Assembly: GCA_019112625.1 (NCBI GenBank)
Contig: DXIW01000021.1
Coordinates: 24,345-88,344 of the forward strand
Reading direction: 5' to 3'
From: Candidatus Acutalibacter stercorigallinarum
Lineage (GTDB): Bacteria; Bacillota; Clostridia; Oscillospirales; Acutalibacteraceae
Length of the DNA: 64,000 bases
A program made the translations under genes and the position numbers. The notes below the pieces were generated by a model, which saw only the letters and a list, made by a program, of their open reading frames with translations, did not search any database and had not been told where the DNA came from. The first letter of the stretch is position 1, and every line of letters begins with the position of its first letter. This document shows positions 45,097 to 54,632 of this stretch, piece by piece.

Positions 45097-46047
45097 ATGG
45101 AATGGAACTGCGCCCATTGTAGCAGCCAATGCCTGCGGGAGATGGAGGACTCCATCTGTGTGTTTGTGAAGGATTTTTCCCACGTGCCATTTCCCAGGGA
45201 GGAGGCCAGAGCCTATTGGAGGAAGTATAAAAAGCTGCCCACCTTGCGGTTTTGCCTGCCGGAGGGGCGGTACCTCATGGTCCGGCAGGTGGGGCCGCTG
45301 TTTGAAAGATTAGGGCACCTGTGCTACGGCATGGCGGAGGTAAATCATTTTGTGGATTTCCCGCGGACCAGCTGGGCAGGGTATTACGACTACTGGAATG
45401 AGAGAAATGCCATCCCGCCCCAATATCACTCCCTTGGCCGGGATGGCAGTTTTACAGCGGAGGGGTACGCATTGGTCCGCGGGGAACCCCAGCGGATCGA
45501 TGGGAAATGGCAGGAGAAGTACACGCTGATCGACCGGACGGGTGAGAATACCAGCGGGAATTTCTTTCAGTACATGGATCGTTGTGCGTTCTTTGATGAC
45601 CTGCTGGGTTACAGCGTCCGCATCGGGAAGCGATACGGCTTTGCGGACTATACCGGACAGCTCCTTGTCCCTTGCCAGTATGAAAAGGAGATCCACCTGT
45701 TTCCCGTGGCAGGGCGGTACCAGTTTGTGCAGGGGGAGGAGGGGCGCGGCGTGGTTCCCTTGCCGGGAGCCGGCCCCGGCGAGGACGCCCTCTATCAGGC
45801 AATCCAGAGGCATTGGGAACAGGAGACCCTGGAGCAGCGCCCCGACCCCTTGGGGGAGAGCGCAGAACATTTTCTCCGGGAGACGGGCCTGTTTGAGGAG
45901 CCCATCCGGAAGGAGCAGGGCAGGGACCCGGCCCGCCCGAATTCCCGCCATTTCAGGGTGGGACTGCAGCCTGGCCATTGGGCGATTTTGCGCTGTACGT
46001 GGGCGGAAAGCGCGGCTGACTACATGTGTGCCCACCTTGCTTTGTAG
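45097..46047 (+). CDS. Unknown protein with N-terminal CxxC-type motif and WG-repeat-like segments
   Basis: RBS AAAGGGGGAAGG; CAHCSSQC; YTLIDRTGE.., YGFADYTGQLLVPCQY resembles WG repeat. Confidence 0.65.
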   Translation: MEWNCAHCSSQCLREMEDSICVFVKDFSHVPFPREEARAYWRKYKKLPTLRFCLPEGRYLMVRQVGPLFERLGHLCYGMAEVNHFVDFPRTSWAGYYDYWNERNAIPPQYHSLGRDGSFTAEGYALVRGEPQRIDGKWQEKYTLIDRTGENTSGNFFQYMDRCAFFDDLLGYSVRIGKRYGFADYTGQLLVPCQYEKEIHLFPVAGRYQFVQGEEGRGVVPLPGAGPGEDALYQAIQRHWEQETLEQRPDPLGESAEHFLRETGLFEEPIRKEQGRDPARPNSRHFRVGLQPGHWAILRCTWAESAADYMCAHLAL

Positions 46048-46157
46048 GTGACAAAGAATCCGCAAATAAGGCTGGAAAAGTAAAACGGAAAAGTGCGATG
46101 AGATTTTATGCGAAGGCCCCTCCCCCCTGCAAAAGGCCCCCTCCCCACCCCACGCTT

Positions 46158-46192
46158 TCCAAGAAAAAAGCCTCCCAGCGGGAGGCTTTTTT
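46158..46192 (-). terminator. Intrinsic terminator
   Basis: AAAAAAGCCTCCCAGCGGGAGGCTTTTTT. Confidence 0.8.
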
Positions 46193-46199
46193 CATATTC

Positions 46200-46790
46200 T
46201 TAGGCTTTATGGCCTGGCTTGGGGTTCCGGTGGGTGCTGGGGAACCACACCGCGGGGGTGAGGATGGAATACCCCATGGCCACCTCGTCCGTGGGGTTGG
46301 AGAGGATGTGGGGCAGGTTGGAGCGGATCAGGGTGGTGTCCCCGGCCTCCAGGTGGACGGGCTTCCCGTCGATGATCACGTCCACGGCGCCCCGCTCCAG
46401 CAGGACAATCTCCTCGCTGGGGTGGATCACCGGCAGCTCCCCGTCCACGCTGCGGGGCGCCAGCTCGAACCGGGCCACCAGGGACTGGGGCTCAAATTCC
46501 CCGGTGGGCATGGGGGACATGATCTGGTAGCGCACGTTGGAGTTTGGCTGGGACAGCTGGATCATCTCCTCCTTGCGCAAAGTCAGGCTGCCGTGGGGCT
46601 CGTCCCCCAAAAACAGGTAGGTGGGGACCCCCAGGGCGCCGCTGATCTTCCGCAGGGTGGACAGGGAGGGGTCGGTGAGGTTGCGCTCGATCTGGGAGAT
46701 GTACCCGATGGAAAGGCCGGTCTTTTCCGCCAATTCCTTCAGGGTGATCTCCTGCCGTTTTCGGATGGAGCGGATCTGATCTCCTAGCAT
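46200..46790 (-). CDS. XRE-family regulator with C-terminal cupin domain
   Basis: ITLKELAEKTGLSIGYISQIERNLTDPSLSTLRKI; C-terminal cupin pattern (HPSEEIVLLERGAVDVIIDGKPVHLEAGDTTLI). Confidence 0.93.
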   Translation of the reverse strand: MLGDQIRSIRKRQEITLKELAEKTGLSIGYISQIERNLTDPSLSTLRKISGALGVPTYLFLGDEPHGSLTLRKEEMIQLSQPNSNVRYQIMSPMPTGEFEPQSLVARFELAPRSVDGELPVIHPSEEIVLLERGAVDVIIDGKPVHLEAGDTTLIRSNLPHILSNPTDEVAMGYSILTPAVWFPSTHRNPKPGHKA

Positions 46791-47029
46791 GTGGGACCTC
46801 CCGTTTCACTGTGGTAAAAATCGCGTTGCATTTCGTCTATTATACCATGGGAAAAAAGAAGCGTCAACGGCGGCGGATTTTATGTTATATCTAAAAAATG
46901 AAAAGCGGGAGCAGCTGAAAATTCCGGTATAGCTGAAAAAATCAGCGAAAAAGTGAAATATTTCGAAAATATGCTTGACGATAGATTTTGAAAATAGTAA
47001 AATCATTAAAAACTGGAGGAGGCAGCGAT

Positions 47030-48103
47030 ATGAAACTCATCGACATGAAAGTAGAGCTCATCAAGATCCCCCTGAAGAAGCCCTTCCGCATCGCTTTCGC
47101 GGTGCAGGACCACTCGGTGAACGTGCTGGTAAAGCTCATCACCGACGAGGGCCTCTGGGGCATCGGCGAGGCGGCACCCTTCGAGCCCGTCACCGGCGAA
47201 AACGCCAACACGGTGCTGGAGGTCTTAAAGCTCTTCAAGCAGGGCCTTCTGGGCCGGGACCCCATGGACTTGGAGGGCATCCACCAGATGATGGACAACC
47301 TCATCAGCGGCAACACCGCCGCCAAGGCCGCGGTGGACATCGCCCTGTACGACATCCGGGGCAAGGCCATGGGCCAGCCCCTGTACAAGGTGCTGGGGGG
47401 CAGCCAGAACCAGATCGTCACCGATATGACCATCGGCATCGATAAGCCGGAGCTCATGGCCCAGGAGGCCAGGGAGCGGGTGGAGCGGGACGGCTTCACC
47501 ATTCTCAAGGTGAAAGCCGGCATCTGCCCCCAGGACGACATCCGGGCCCTCACCCTCATCCGGGAGGCGGTGGGCCCCAAGGTGCGTCTGCGGGTAGACG
47601 CCAACCAGGGCTACACCGTGGCCGACGCGGTGCGCACCCTGAAGGCCTTTGAGCAGCTGGGGGTGGAGGCCGTGGAGCAGTGTCTGCCCTGGTGGGACGT
47701 GGAGGGCGCGCGCCTGGTGCGCTCCAAGGTGGATATGAAGATCATGCTGGACGAGTCCATCCACTCCCCGGTGGACGCCGCCCGAGCCTGCCGCTTGGAG
47801 GCCGCGGACATCCTCAACATCAAGCTGATGAAGTGCGGCGGCCTGTACCCGGCGGAGAAGATCAACGCCGTGGCCGAGGCCAACCATGTGACCTGCATGG
47901 TAGGCTGCATGCTGGAGACCAAGGTGGCTATCGCCGCGGGGGTGGCCCTGGTGGCGGCCAAATCCAACATCACCGAGGCGGACTGCGACAGCTTTATGTA
48001 CGCTGTAGACCCGGAGATGGGCATGCCAGGCGGCTTCTCTGTGGAGGGCGGGGTGTACACCCTGTCGGACAAGCCCGGCCTGGGCCTGGACTTCGACTTT
48101 TAA
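47030..48103 (+). CDS. Dipeptide epimerase-like enolase-superfamily enzyme (MR/MLE)
   Basis: ILKVKAG, RVDANQGY, IMLDES, KLMKCGGL; RBS GGAGGAGG. Confidence 0.9.
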   Translation: MKLIDMKVELIKIPLKKPFRIAFAVQDHSVNVLVKLITDEGLWGIGEAAPFEPVTGENANTVLEVLKLFKQGLLGRDPMDLEGIHQMMDNLISGNTAAKAAVDIALYDIRGKAMGQPLYKVLGGSQNQIVTDMTIGIDKPELMAQEARERVERDGFTILKVKAGICPQDDIRALTLIREAVGPKVRLRVDANQGYTVADAVRTLKAFEQLGVEAVEQCLPWWDVEGARLVRSKVDMKIMLDESIHSPVDAARACRLEAADILNIKLMKCGGLYPAEKINAVAEANHVTCMVGCMLETKVAIAAGVALVAAKSNITEADCDSFMYAVDPEMGMPGGFSVEGGVYTLSDKPGLGLDFDF

Positions 48104-48133
48104 CTGTGCCATAATAGAAAGGGGAAAATGCGT

Positions 48134-49303
48134 ATGAACGGGACATTGTTCTCGTCGGAGGGGGCGCTGCTGTTCGTCATCTTCGGCGTGGTGGCCCTGG
48201 GACTGTGGCTGCAGCGGTTCAAGGTGTTCAAGACTCTGGGCCCGGCGCTGACCGTGATCGTAACGGGCATTTTGCTTTCCAACCTGAAGGTGGTGCCCAC
48301 CTCCAGCACCACTTACGACGCTGTCAGCAACTACTGCGTACCGCTGTCGGTGTCCATCTGCCTGCTGAGCCTGGACCTGCGGCAGATGCGTAAGCTCACC
48401 AAAGAGCCGGTGATCGCCCTCATCTCCGCCGTGTGCAGCGTGTGCCTGGTGGCGCTGGTGTTCGGCGTGATCTTCGCCGGGAAGATCGACGAGGGCTGGA
48501 AGGTGTCCGGCATGTTTGTGGGCACCTATACGGGGGGCAGCTCCAACCTGACCGCCATCGCGGTAGGGCTCAACGCCGCCAAGACCACCATCGCCTCGGC
48601 CAACGCCGCGGACTATGTGGTGGGCATCCCTACCATGATCCTCATGTTCGCGGCCCCGGCCATCTACAAGGGCTCGAAGAAGCTGAAAAAGCTGTGGCCC
48701 TACGACATGACCCAGGAAGAGCTGCTGGGGGAGGGGGACCACGAGGAGCTGATGGCCTCGAAGGAGTGGTCCATCCTGGAGATCGCCTGCCTGCTGGCCA
48801 TTGGCTTTGGCACGGTGTGGGTCTCCACCCTGATCTCCAACGCGGTATTCGGCGAGGATTTCCGCAGCGCGGGGCGCATCCTGCTCATCACCACCTTCTC
48901 CATCCTGCTGGCCCAGGTGCCGGCCGTGCGGAAACTGCGGGGCAATTTCGACCTGGGGCTGTTTGTGGCCCTGCTGTTCCTCAGCACCATCGGCTTTGCC
49001 GTGGACCTGATGCAGTTCTTTGGCTCGACTTTCTATATCACCCTGTTCTGCTTCTGTGTGATTTTGTTCAGCTGCCTGCTGCACCTGCTCATCACCCGGC
49101 TGCTGAAGATCCGGTTCGAGTATGTGCTGCTGTCCATCGTGGGCTGCATCGCCGACGGCCCCACTGCGGCCCTGGTGGCTTCCAGCGCCCAGTGGAAAAT
49201 CCTTATCAACATCGGCCTGCTTATGGGCGTGCTGGCGGGCGCCCTGGGAAATTATGTGGGCATCTCCGTGGCCTACGCCATCCGGGCCATCGTAGGGGGA
49301 TGA
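48134..49303 (+). CDS. DUF819-family membrane protein
   Basis: Polytopic; GTYTGGSSNLTAIAVGLNA and LVASSAQWKILINIGLLMGVLAGALGNYVG. Confidence 0.88.
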   Translation: MNGTLFSSEGALLFVIFGVVALGLWLQRFKVFKTLGPALTVIVTGILLSNLKVVPTSSTTYDAVSNYCVPLSVSICLLSLDLRQMRKLTKEPVIALISAVCSVCLVALVFGVIFAGKIDEGWKVSGMFVGTYTGGSSNLTAIAVGLNAAKTTIASANAADYVVGIPTMILMFAAPAIYKGSKKLKKLWPYDMTQEELLGEGDHEELMASKEWSILEIACLLAIGFGTVWVSTLISNAVFGEDFRSAGRILLITTFSILLAQVPAVRKLRGNFDLGLFVALLFLSTIGFAVDLMQFFGSTFYITLFCFCVILFSCLLHLLITRLLKIRFEYVLLSIVGCIADGPTAALVASSAQWKILINIGLLMGVLAGALGNYVGISVAYAIRAIVGG

Positions 49304-49338
49304 CCCTGTCCTGAAAGGAAACGAAAGGTGGGAGACCT

Positions 49339-51420
49339 ATGGCTGTGTATAATCTGTACGTGTCCGGCATTCTGTACGGCAAGCTGGAGCTCGCGCCCGG
49401 CGAGCCCCACGTCCAACGGCTGGACGTGTTCACCGGGAAGCTGGGGGACTGGGAGCCCCTGACCCTGGAAATTGCCGGGGCGTACAAGTCCTTTTTGAAA
49501 ATGGACTTCCTGTCCCTGGCGGGGAAGTGGGAGCAGTACGCTCAGGCCCTCCGCGGCAAGGGGGAGTTCCAAGTCGCCGGGGAGCGCTACACCAGCAAGG
49601 ACGGCGTCCACTACCTCCAGCGGGACGTGAAATTCCCCTGCAACAAGCAGGTGGAGGACGGGGAGCTTATCGCCGTGTACTGCCCCTCCCGGGAGATGGT
49701 GACCCTGCTGGTGCGGGAGGGCTGCGAGGAGCGCACCCTCCTGCGCCTGTGGCGGGAGGCCTGGCCGGAGGAGAAGCTCTTCGCCGTGTCCTATACCGGG
49801 GCCTTCGACGTGCCCATGCGGGACGGGGTCACCCTGTCCACCGACGTGTACCTGCCCGCCGGCGTGGGGGAAAAGGTCCCGGCGGTGCTGGTGCGCACCC
49901 CCTACGGGAAAGAGGAGGGCCGGGAGGTCTACTACCGCTACGTCCAGCGGGGCTACGCCGTGGTCATCCAGGACGTGCGGGGCCGCAACAAGAGCGGCGG
50001 GGAATGGGTCCCCAACTACTACGAGGTGGAGGACGGGGACGACACCCTCAACTGGATCGCCGCCCAGCCCTGGTCCACCGGCAGCGTGGGCATGGTAGGG
50101 GGCTCCTACCTGGGGTACGTCCAGTGGGCCGCCGCGGCCAGCGGCAACCCCCATCTCAAGGCCCTCATCAGCGTGGTGTGCGCCGGCAGCGCCTTTATCG
50201 ACGTGCCCCGGCGGGGCGGGTCCCTCAACTCCGGGATGCTGGCCTGGGCCTTCGCCGTGTCCCAAAAGACCTTCCAGCCGGAGCTCATGGAGCGGGACGA
50301 CTGGCAGCAGGTGTTGCGCATCCGGCCCCTGTCGGACATCCCCCAAAAGGCATTGGGCTATGAGGTCCCCTTCCTGGAGAAGTGGTTCCAGCCCCGGGAC
50401 AACGACGAGTTCTGGAGCCGTTCCGACTGGCAGGCCCGCTGGAAGGGGGCGCAGGTCCCAGCGCTGATCCAGTCCGGCTGGTTCGACGACAACGGCATGG
50501 GCACCACCCAGGCCCTGGAGCTGGTCCACGATTACCCCGCGGAGAAGCGGAAAGTCATCCTGGGCCCCTGGCAGCACAGCGGCAACAGCAAGTACGATAT
50601 GCACGGGGTATCCTTTGGCAGCCAGGCCCTGCGCTTCGACTTGGACTTGCTCTACTTCCGGTGGTTCGAGCGGTACCTGAAAGGCGTGGAGAACGGGGTG
50701 GAGAAAGAAGCCCCGGTGGAGTACTACACCCTGGGCCAGGAGCGGTGGAAAACCGCGGAAAACTGGCCCGTCCCCCAGACCGTGGAGCGCGCCCTGTACC
50801 TTTCAAGCGGCGGCCATGCCAACACCTCCGCCGGGGACGGCCGCCTCACCTGGCAGGCCCCGGAGGGGGAGGGCAGCGACTCCTACCGCTACGACCCCCA
50901 AAACCCCGCCACCCACATCGTGGATATGTCCGAGAACGAGCTGGAAGTCCCCGAGGACTACACAAAAGAGGAACACCGCCCGGACATCCTCTGCTACACC
51001 ACCGCGCCCCTTGCCGGGGACGTGACCATAACCGGGGACATGACGGCGGAGTTGTATGTCTCCTCCAGCGCCCCGGACACGGACTTCGTGGTCCGGGTCA
51101 CCGATGTGGACGAGACCGGCCGGTCCATCAAGCTGGCGGACGGGGTGCTCAGCGCCCGGTACCGCAACGGCTTCGAGCAGGCGGAGTTTTTGGAGGAGGG
51201 GCAAATCGCCTGCCTGAAAATCCGCACCACCAAGCTGTCCAACTGCTTCCGCAAGGGCCACCGCATCCGGGTGACGGTGACCTCCAGCGCGGAGAATTTC
51301 ATCTTCCCCAACAGCAACACCCGGGAGGGCTACCACAGCCCCGTCACCGTGGCGGCGGAAAACACCCTGCACCACGGCGGCGCCCACCCCTCCCGCCTGC
51401 TGGTACGGGTGGAGGCGTGA
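49339..51420 (+). CDS. CocE/NonD family hydrolase (X-Pro dipeptidyl-peptidase type)
   Basis: MRDGVTLSTDVYLPAG, nucleophile elbow GGSYLGYVQW, C-terminal jelly-roll domain. Confidence 0.92.
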   Translation: MAVYNLYVSGILYGKLELAPGEPHVQRLDVFTGKLGDWEPLTLEIAGAYKSFLKMDFLSLAGKWEQYAQALRGKGEFQVAGERYTSKDGVHYLQRDVKFPCNKQVEDGELIAVYCPSREMVTLLVREGCEERTLLRLWREAWPEEKLFAVSYTGAFDVPMRDGVTLSTDVYLPAGVGEKVPAVLVRTPYGKEEGREVYYRYVQRGYAVVIQDVRGRNKSGGEWVPNYYEVEDGDDTLNWIAAQPWSTGSVGMVGGSYLGYVQWAAAASGNPHLKALISVVCAGSAFIDVPRRGGSLNSGMLAWAFAVSQKTFQPELMERDDWQQVLRIRPLSDIPQKALGYEVPFLEKWFQPRDNDEFWSRSDWQARWKGAQVPALIQSGWFDDNGMGTTQALELVHDYPAEKRKVILGPWQHSGNSKYDMHGVSFGSQALRFDLDLLYFRWFERYLKGVENGVEKEAPVEYYTLGQERWKTAENWPVPQTVERALYLSSGGHANTSAGDGRLTWQAPEGEGSDSYRYDPQNPATHIVDMSENELEVPEDYTKEEHRPDILCYTTAPLAGDVTITGDMTAELYVSSSAPDTDFVVRVTDVDETGRSIKLADGVLSARYRNGFEQAEFLEEGQIACLKIRTTKLSNCFRKGHRIRVTVTSSAENFIFPNSNTREGYHSPVTVAAENTLHHGGAHPSRLLVRVEA

Positions 51421-51449
51421 CCCCGCCCCAATCAAAAAAACAGAAACCC

Positions 51450-51480
51450 ACAAAAGGCCGGGCCACCCCGGCCTTTTTCC
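51450..51480 (+). terminator. Intrinsic terminator
   Basis: AAAAGGCCGGGCCACCCCGGCCTTTTT. Confidence 0.8.
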
Positions 51481-51584
51481 TGCGCAAAAGCCACTTCCCC
51501 CCCGGGGCAAAAGTGTGGTATAATGTAAAAAACAGGGGGCCCGCCCTGCCAGGCAGCCCCGTGCCCCCGAAAGGCCATGGCCTT

Positions 51585-51608
51585 TTCTGTTGGTAACTAC
51601 CAACAGAA
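51585..51608. repeat. Near-palindrome at truncated SBP boundary
   Basis: TTCTGTTGGTA-ac-TACCAACAGAA, preceded by AAAGGCCATGGCCTTT (51570-51585). Confidence 0.6.
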
Positions 51609-52835
51609 TTTTAGCCGATTGAGAACGAACACACACCTGCACCCCCACTGGGGTACCCAAAGGAGGCAATTCATGAACAGGTCGTAGTTTTCCTGACTGG
51701 CGTAGGCCCAGTTGAAGAATTTCACGGCAGCTTCCGGATGTTCACTGGCCAGGGGTACCGCCTGTAGGTTTTTCACAGCATAGGGCCGGATCTGCTGGGC
51801 ACCGTCGGTCAAGTCTAGCCAAACAATGTCGGTGGGCTCAAAGTCCGGGATATTTTCCTGGATGCTGGATACGTTACCCACTGTGCCATTGAGGACGAAC
51901 CACTCGCCCAGATTTAGCTGATTGGTGAGTTGGTCCTGGGTATAGGTGAGAATATCTGGATTGATCAGGCCCGCCTCATACCAGGTTTTAGCGTTCTGGG
52001 CGGCCTCTTTGAAAGCGTCGGTTTCATAGTAGTTGGCGATGGTTCCATCCTGATTGACGTAGACCACGCTGTTGTAAACGCAGAAATCATCGCTGCTGCT
52101 GAAGAAATAGGGGAGACGCTCGTTAACCGCCACCGAGGGGAAATAGGGGCGCTGGTTGCCCTCCCAGTTTTCCATGACCGTAATAAAGGCGTTGGTTAAT
52201 TCCTCAAAGGTAGTGGGCATATCCAGGCCGCATTGGTCCAGTAGATCCTTGCGGATAGTGGCCTGTTCGTTCAGTGCGGTTTCCACCCAGAAAGCGGGAA
52301 TTCCGTACTGCTTGCCGTCCACTTGGCAGTTGTTCATGGCCAGCTCGGGTACATTGGCCACAATGTTCTGGCCGTATTCCGCCATTTCGTCGGTGATGTC
52401 CGCCAAAGCACCCCGAGAGGCGTAGCTGGTGAGAGTGACTTGGTCGTTCATCACGTGGAAAGCGTCAAACTTCTCGCCGGTGGAGAGCATGATGTTCAGC
52501 TTTTGATCCCAAACGTCCCAGGAGTAGTACTGGAATTCCACCTCGATACCCACACCGTCCTCGGCCAGCTTATCGTTAATGGTTTGAATCCCCCGCTCAT
52601 ATTCCGGAGGTGCGTCGCCCGGAATCACGTAAGTCATTTTCACCACTTCTCCAGGCTCCGCTGTTGTGGAGTCTGAAGAAGCCAATTCGCTGGAAGAACT
52701 GTCGGAGCCGGAATTCACACTGGTTTGTGTGCTGGATTCCGGATTGGAACCCGAGGGGCTTGAGGTCTGGGAACACGCCGTGAACATGGTCAGCAGAACG
52801 GCGCACAGAACCAACAGAGAGATCGTTCGTTTCAT
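51597..52835 (-). pseudogene. Extracellular sugar-binding lipoprotein, apparently 3'-truncated
   Basis: Lipobox FTACS; SBP_bac_1-like through ...EAAVKFFNWAYASQENYDLFMN then unrelated CLLWVPQWGCRCVFVLNRLKFCW. Confidence 0.8.
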
Positions 52836-52871
52836 TTGGATTTTCCTGCCTTTCTTTGTAATTTCTATATT

Positions 52872-53240
52872 TTAGCCCTTTACAGAGCCAACTACCAAAC
52901 CTTTTACGTAATACTTCTGCAAGAAAGGATACAGCAGCACGATGGGCCCTACCGTCACAATCGCAGTGGCCATTTTCAAAGATTCTGTAGGAGCCACACC
53001 GCCTCCAGAAATGCCTGTCATGCGCTGCAGATCTTTGACCATCTGCGTTTGAGATTTCAGCTGCAGAAGCAGATACTGGATGGGATACAGATTTTCGTTA
53101 TCCACCAGCATAATGGCGTTCCACCAGTCATTCCAGTAACCCAGGCCGTAGAAAAGTCCCACAGTTGCCAGTGCTGGAACCGTTAGGGGAAAGTAAATGC
53201 GAAAAGCAATCACCGCATCGTTTGCCCCATCAGCTGATTC
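52872..53240 (-). pseudogene. Carbohydrate ABC permease, C-terminal fragment only
   Basis: ...DGANDAVIAFRIYFPLTVPALATVGLFYGLGYWNDWWNAIML...GLVVGSVKG; sequence upstream of SADGAND is unrelated. Confidence 0.8.
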
Positions 53241-53286
53241 AACTCCCGCAATTCTCCCATTTCTTGCTACCTCCGTTTTTCCCGTA

Positions 53287-53336
53287 GAGTCCACGCTCTT
53301 TCTGTAGACTCTACGCATAGTGCGGAGACTCTACGC
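53287..53336 (-). repeat. Three direct repeats with 20-bp period
   Basis: GAGTCCACGC, GACTCTACGC, GACTCTACGC at 53287, 53307, 53327. Confidence 0.6.
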
Positions 53337-53440
53337 GCTTTACAGTTGTATTCTCTCATCTTTTGGCTTTCCCGCCTATCCGTTCCTCCTGTTGACGGTT
53401 ACGTTTTTCAGAAGAGTCAGGACGTAAAAGTGAAAAGACG

Positions 53441-53474
53441 AAACGGGCTGTTGCATTTTGCAACAGCCCGTTTC
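53441..53474. terminator. Perfect 14-bp stem hairpin, probable terminator
   Basis: AAACGGGCTGTTGC-attttg-CAACAGCCCGTTT. Confidence 0.6.
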
Positions 53475-53612
53475 ATGCGGTTTATGGCAGGTGAGATATA
53501 GATCGTTTTATATATGCGAAAAGAGGTTTGTGCTGATGTGCTATGGTGAAGAGAGCCCACATTTTGCTAAATGAATGCTTCTGTTATTTAGCCGAAAGTA
53601 ATTTGCTTCCTT

Positions 53613-54632
53613 TTACGCCGCCGTTGTTCTTGGGCCCCGCCTCTCCAGCACGAGAACGGCTGCTGCCAGCAGAGCTGGCAGCAGAATGACCCCGAGGGAA
53701 ACCCACAGCATGGTGTGGGCGTGGGAAAGGGATGCCTGGGCTTCCGTCACGCCGGCGGCTGCGAAATGGCGGAGGGAAGAAAGAATTTCCGTGAATTCCC
53801 GTATGTAGTGGGAGACCTCAACGATGCTGCTTTTGGGGAGCAGGGAGGAGGGAAATTGCAGAAAATGCAGGAGGAGCGGCAGAACCAGCAGGGTTGCGGC
53901 CATAAAACAGCCGTTTAACAGCAGCCTGACGCGATTGTTCTTAACGTCTTTCAGGAAAGAGAAAGAACCCCCCCACAGCAGGAGAACGAACACCATCATC
54001 CCGGGCAGCAGCGCAGCGAGGGGCAGCGCGCTGAAAAAAGAATCCACGTCTGCCAGACTGTAAACCCGCTCATCGGGCATGGTAAAGGGATAGCGCTGGA
54101 ACAGCTCCCCCACGGCCTGCTTGGGCATAAAAATCTGGGGCGCCTGGCCTGCCCTGGCCAGCAGGGCGTTTTCTGTCTGCGCCAGGACTTCTATGTTTTC
54201 CGGCAGATCCTCCCGCAGGCGCACCCCGGTGGGGCAGACAGCCAGGTACAGGTCCTCCCGGGTGGCTTTCAGATCGGTCACCGTCACACGTTCTCCCGCG
54301 GTAAACTCCTTGCTGGCGTACTGCACGACGCGGTCCACGCCTCCGGCGGCGATAGAATCCTCCATGACCGTGTAAAGCGGGGATGCCCGTTTTACCCGGA
54401 GCCCCGCGTCCCAGCCCAGACCCTCATAAGTCTGGTACAGTACCGGCAAGCCCTCCTCGTCGGGGAACAGGCAGTCCAGACTCAGCCTGGCCCCGGTAGA
54501 ACTCTGCGAGGAGGTGGGGACACATTCTGTGACGATGGGGGTCATCCACCGCTCTACCCGGAGGGAGAAAAAGGTGCTGAAAATCAGGAACCACACCGCC
54601 AGGCTGGACACACAGAGAACCTTCCGTTTCAT
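53613..54632 (-). CDS. Membrane protein of unknown function in sugar ABC operon
   Basis: N-terminal TM and C-terminal TM cluster; adjacent stop/start with permease. Confidence 0.75.
   Translation of the reverse strand: MKRKVLCVSSLAVWFLIFSTFFSLRVERWMTPIVTECVPTSSQSSTGARLSLDCLFPDEEGLPVLYQTYEGLGWDAGLRVKRASPLYTVMEDSIAAGGVDRVVQYASKEFTAGERVTVTDLKATREDLYLAVCPTGVRLREDLPENIEVLAQTENALLARAGQAPQIFMPKQAVGELFQRYPFTMPDERVYSLADVDSFFSALPLAALLPGMMVFVLLLWGGSFSFLKDVKNNRVRLLLNGCFMAATLLVLPLLLHFLQFPSSLLPKSSIVEVSHYIREFTEILSSLRHFAAAGVTEAQASLSHAHTMLWVSLGVILLPALLAAAVLVLERRGPRTTAA

Noticed and set aside
47225-49084. 619 aa ORF antisense to epimerase/DUF819
   Set aside because: His/Gln/Gly-rich shadow frame without recognizable domains.
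53281-53336. 20-bp phased repeats as a CRISPR array
   Set aside because: Repeat unit is only 10 bp with 10-bp spacers and three copies; fits an operator array better.
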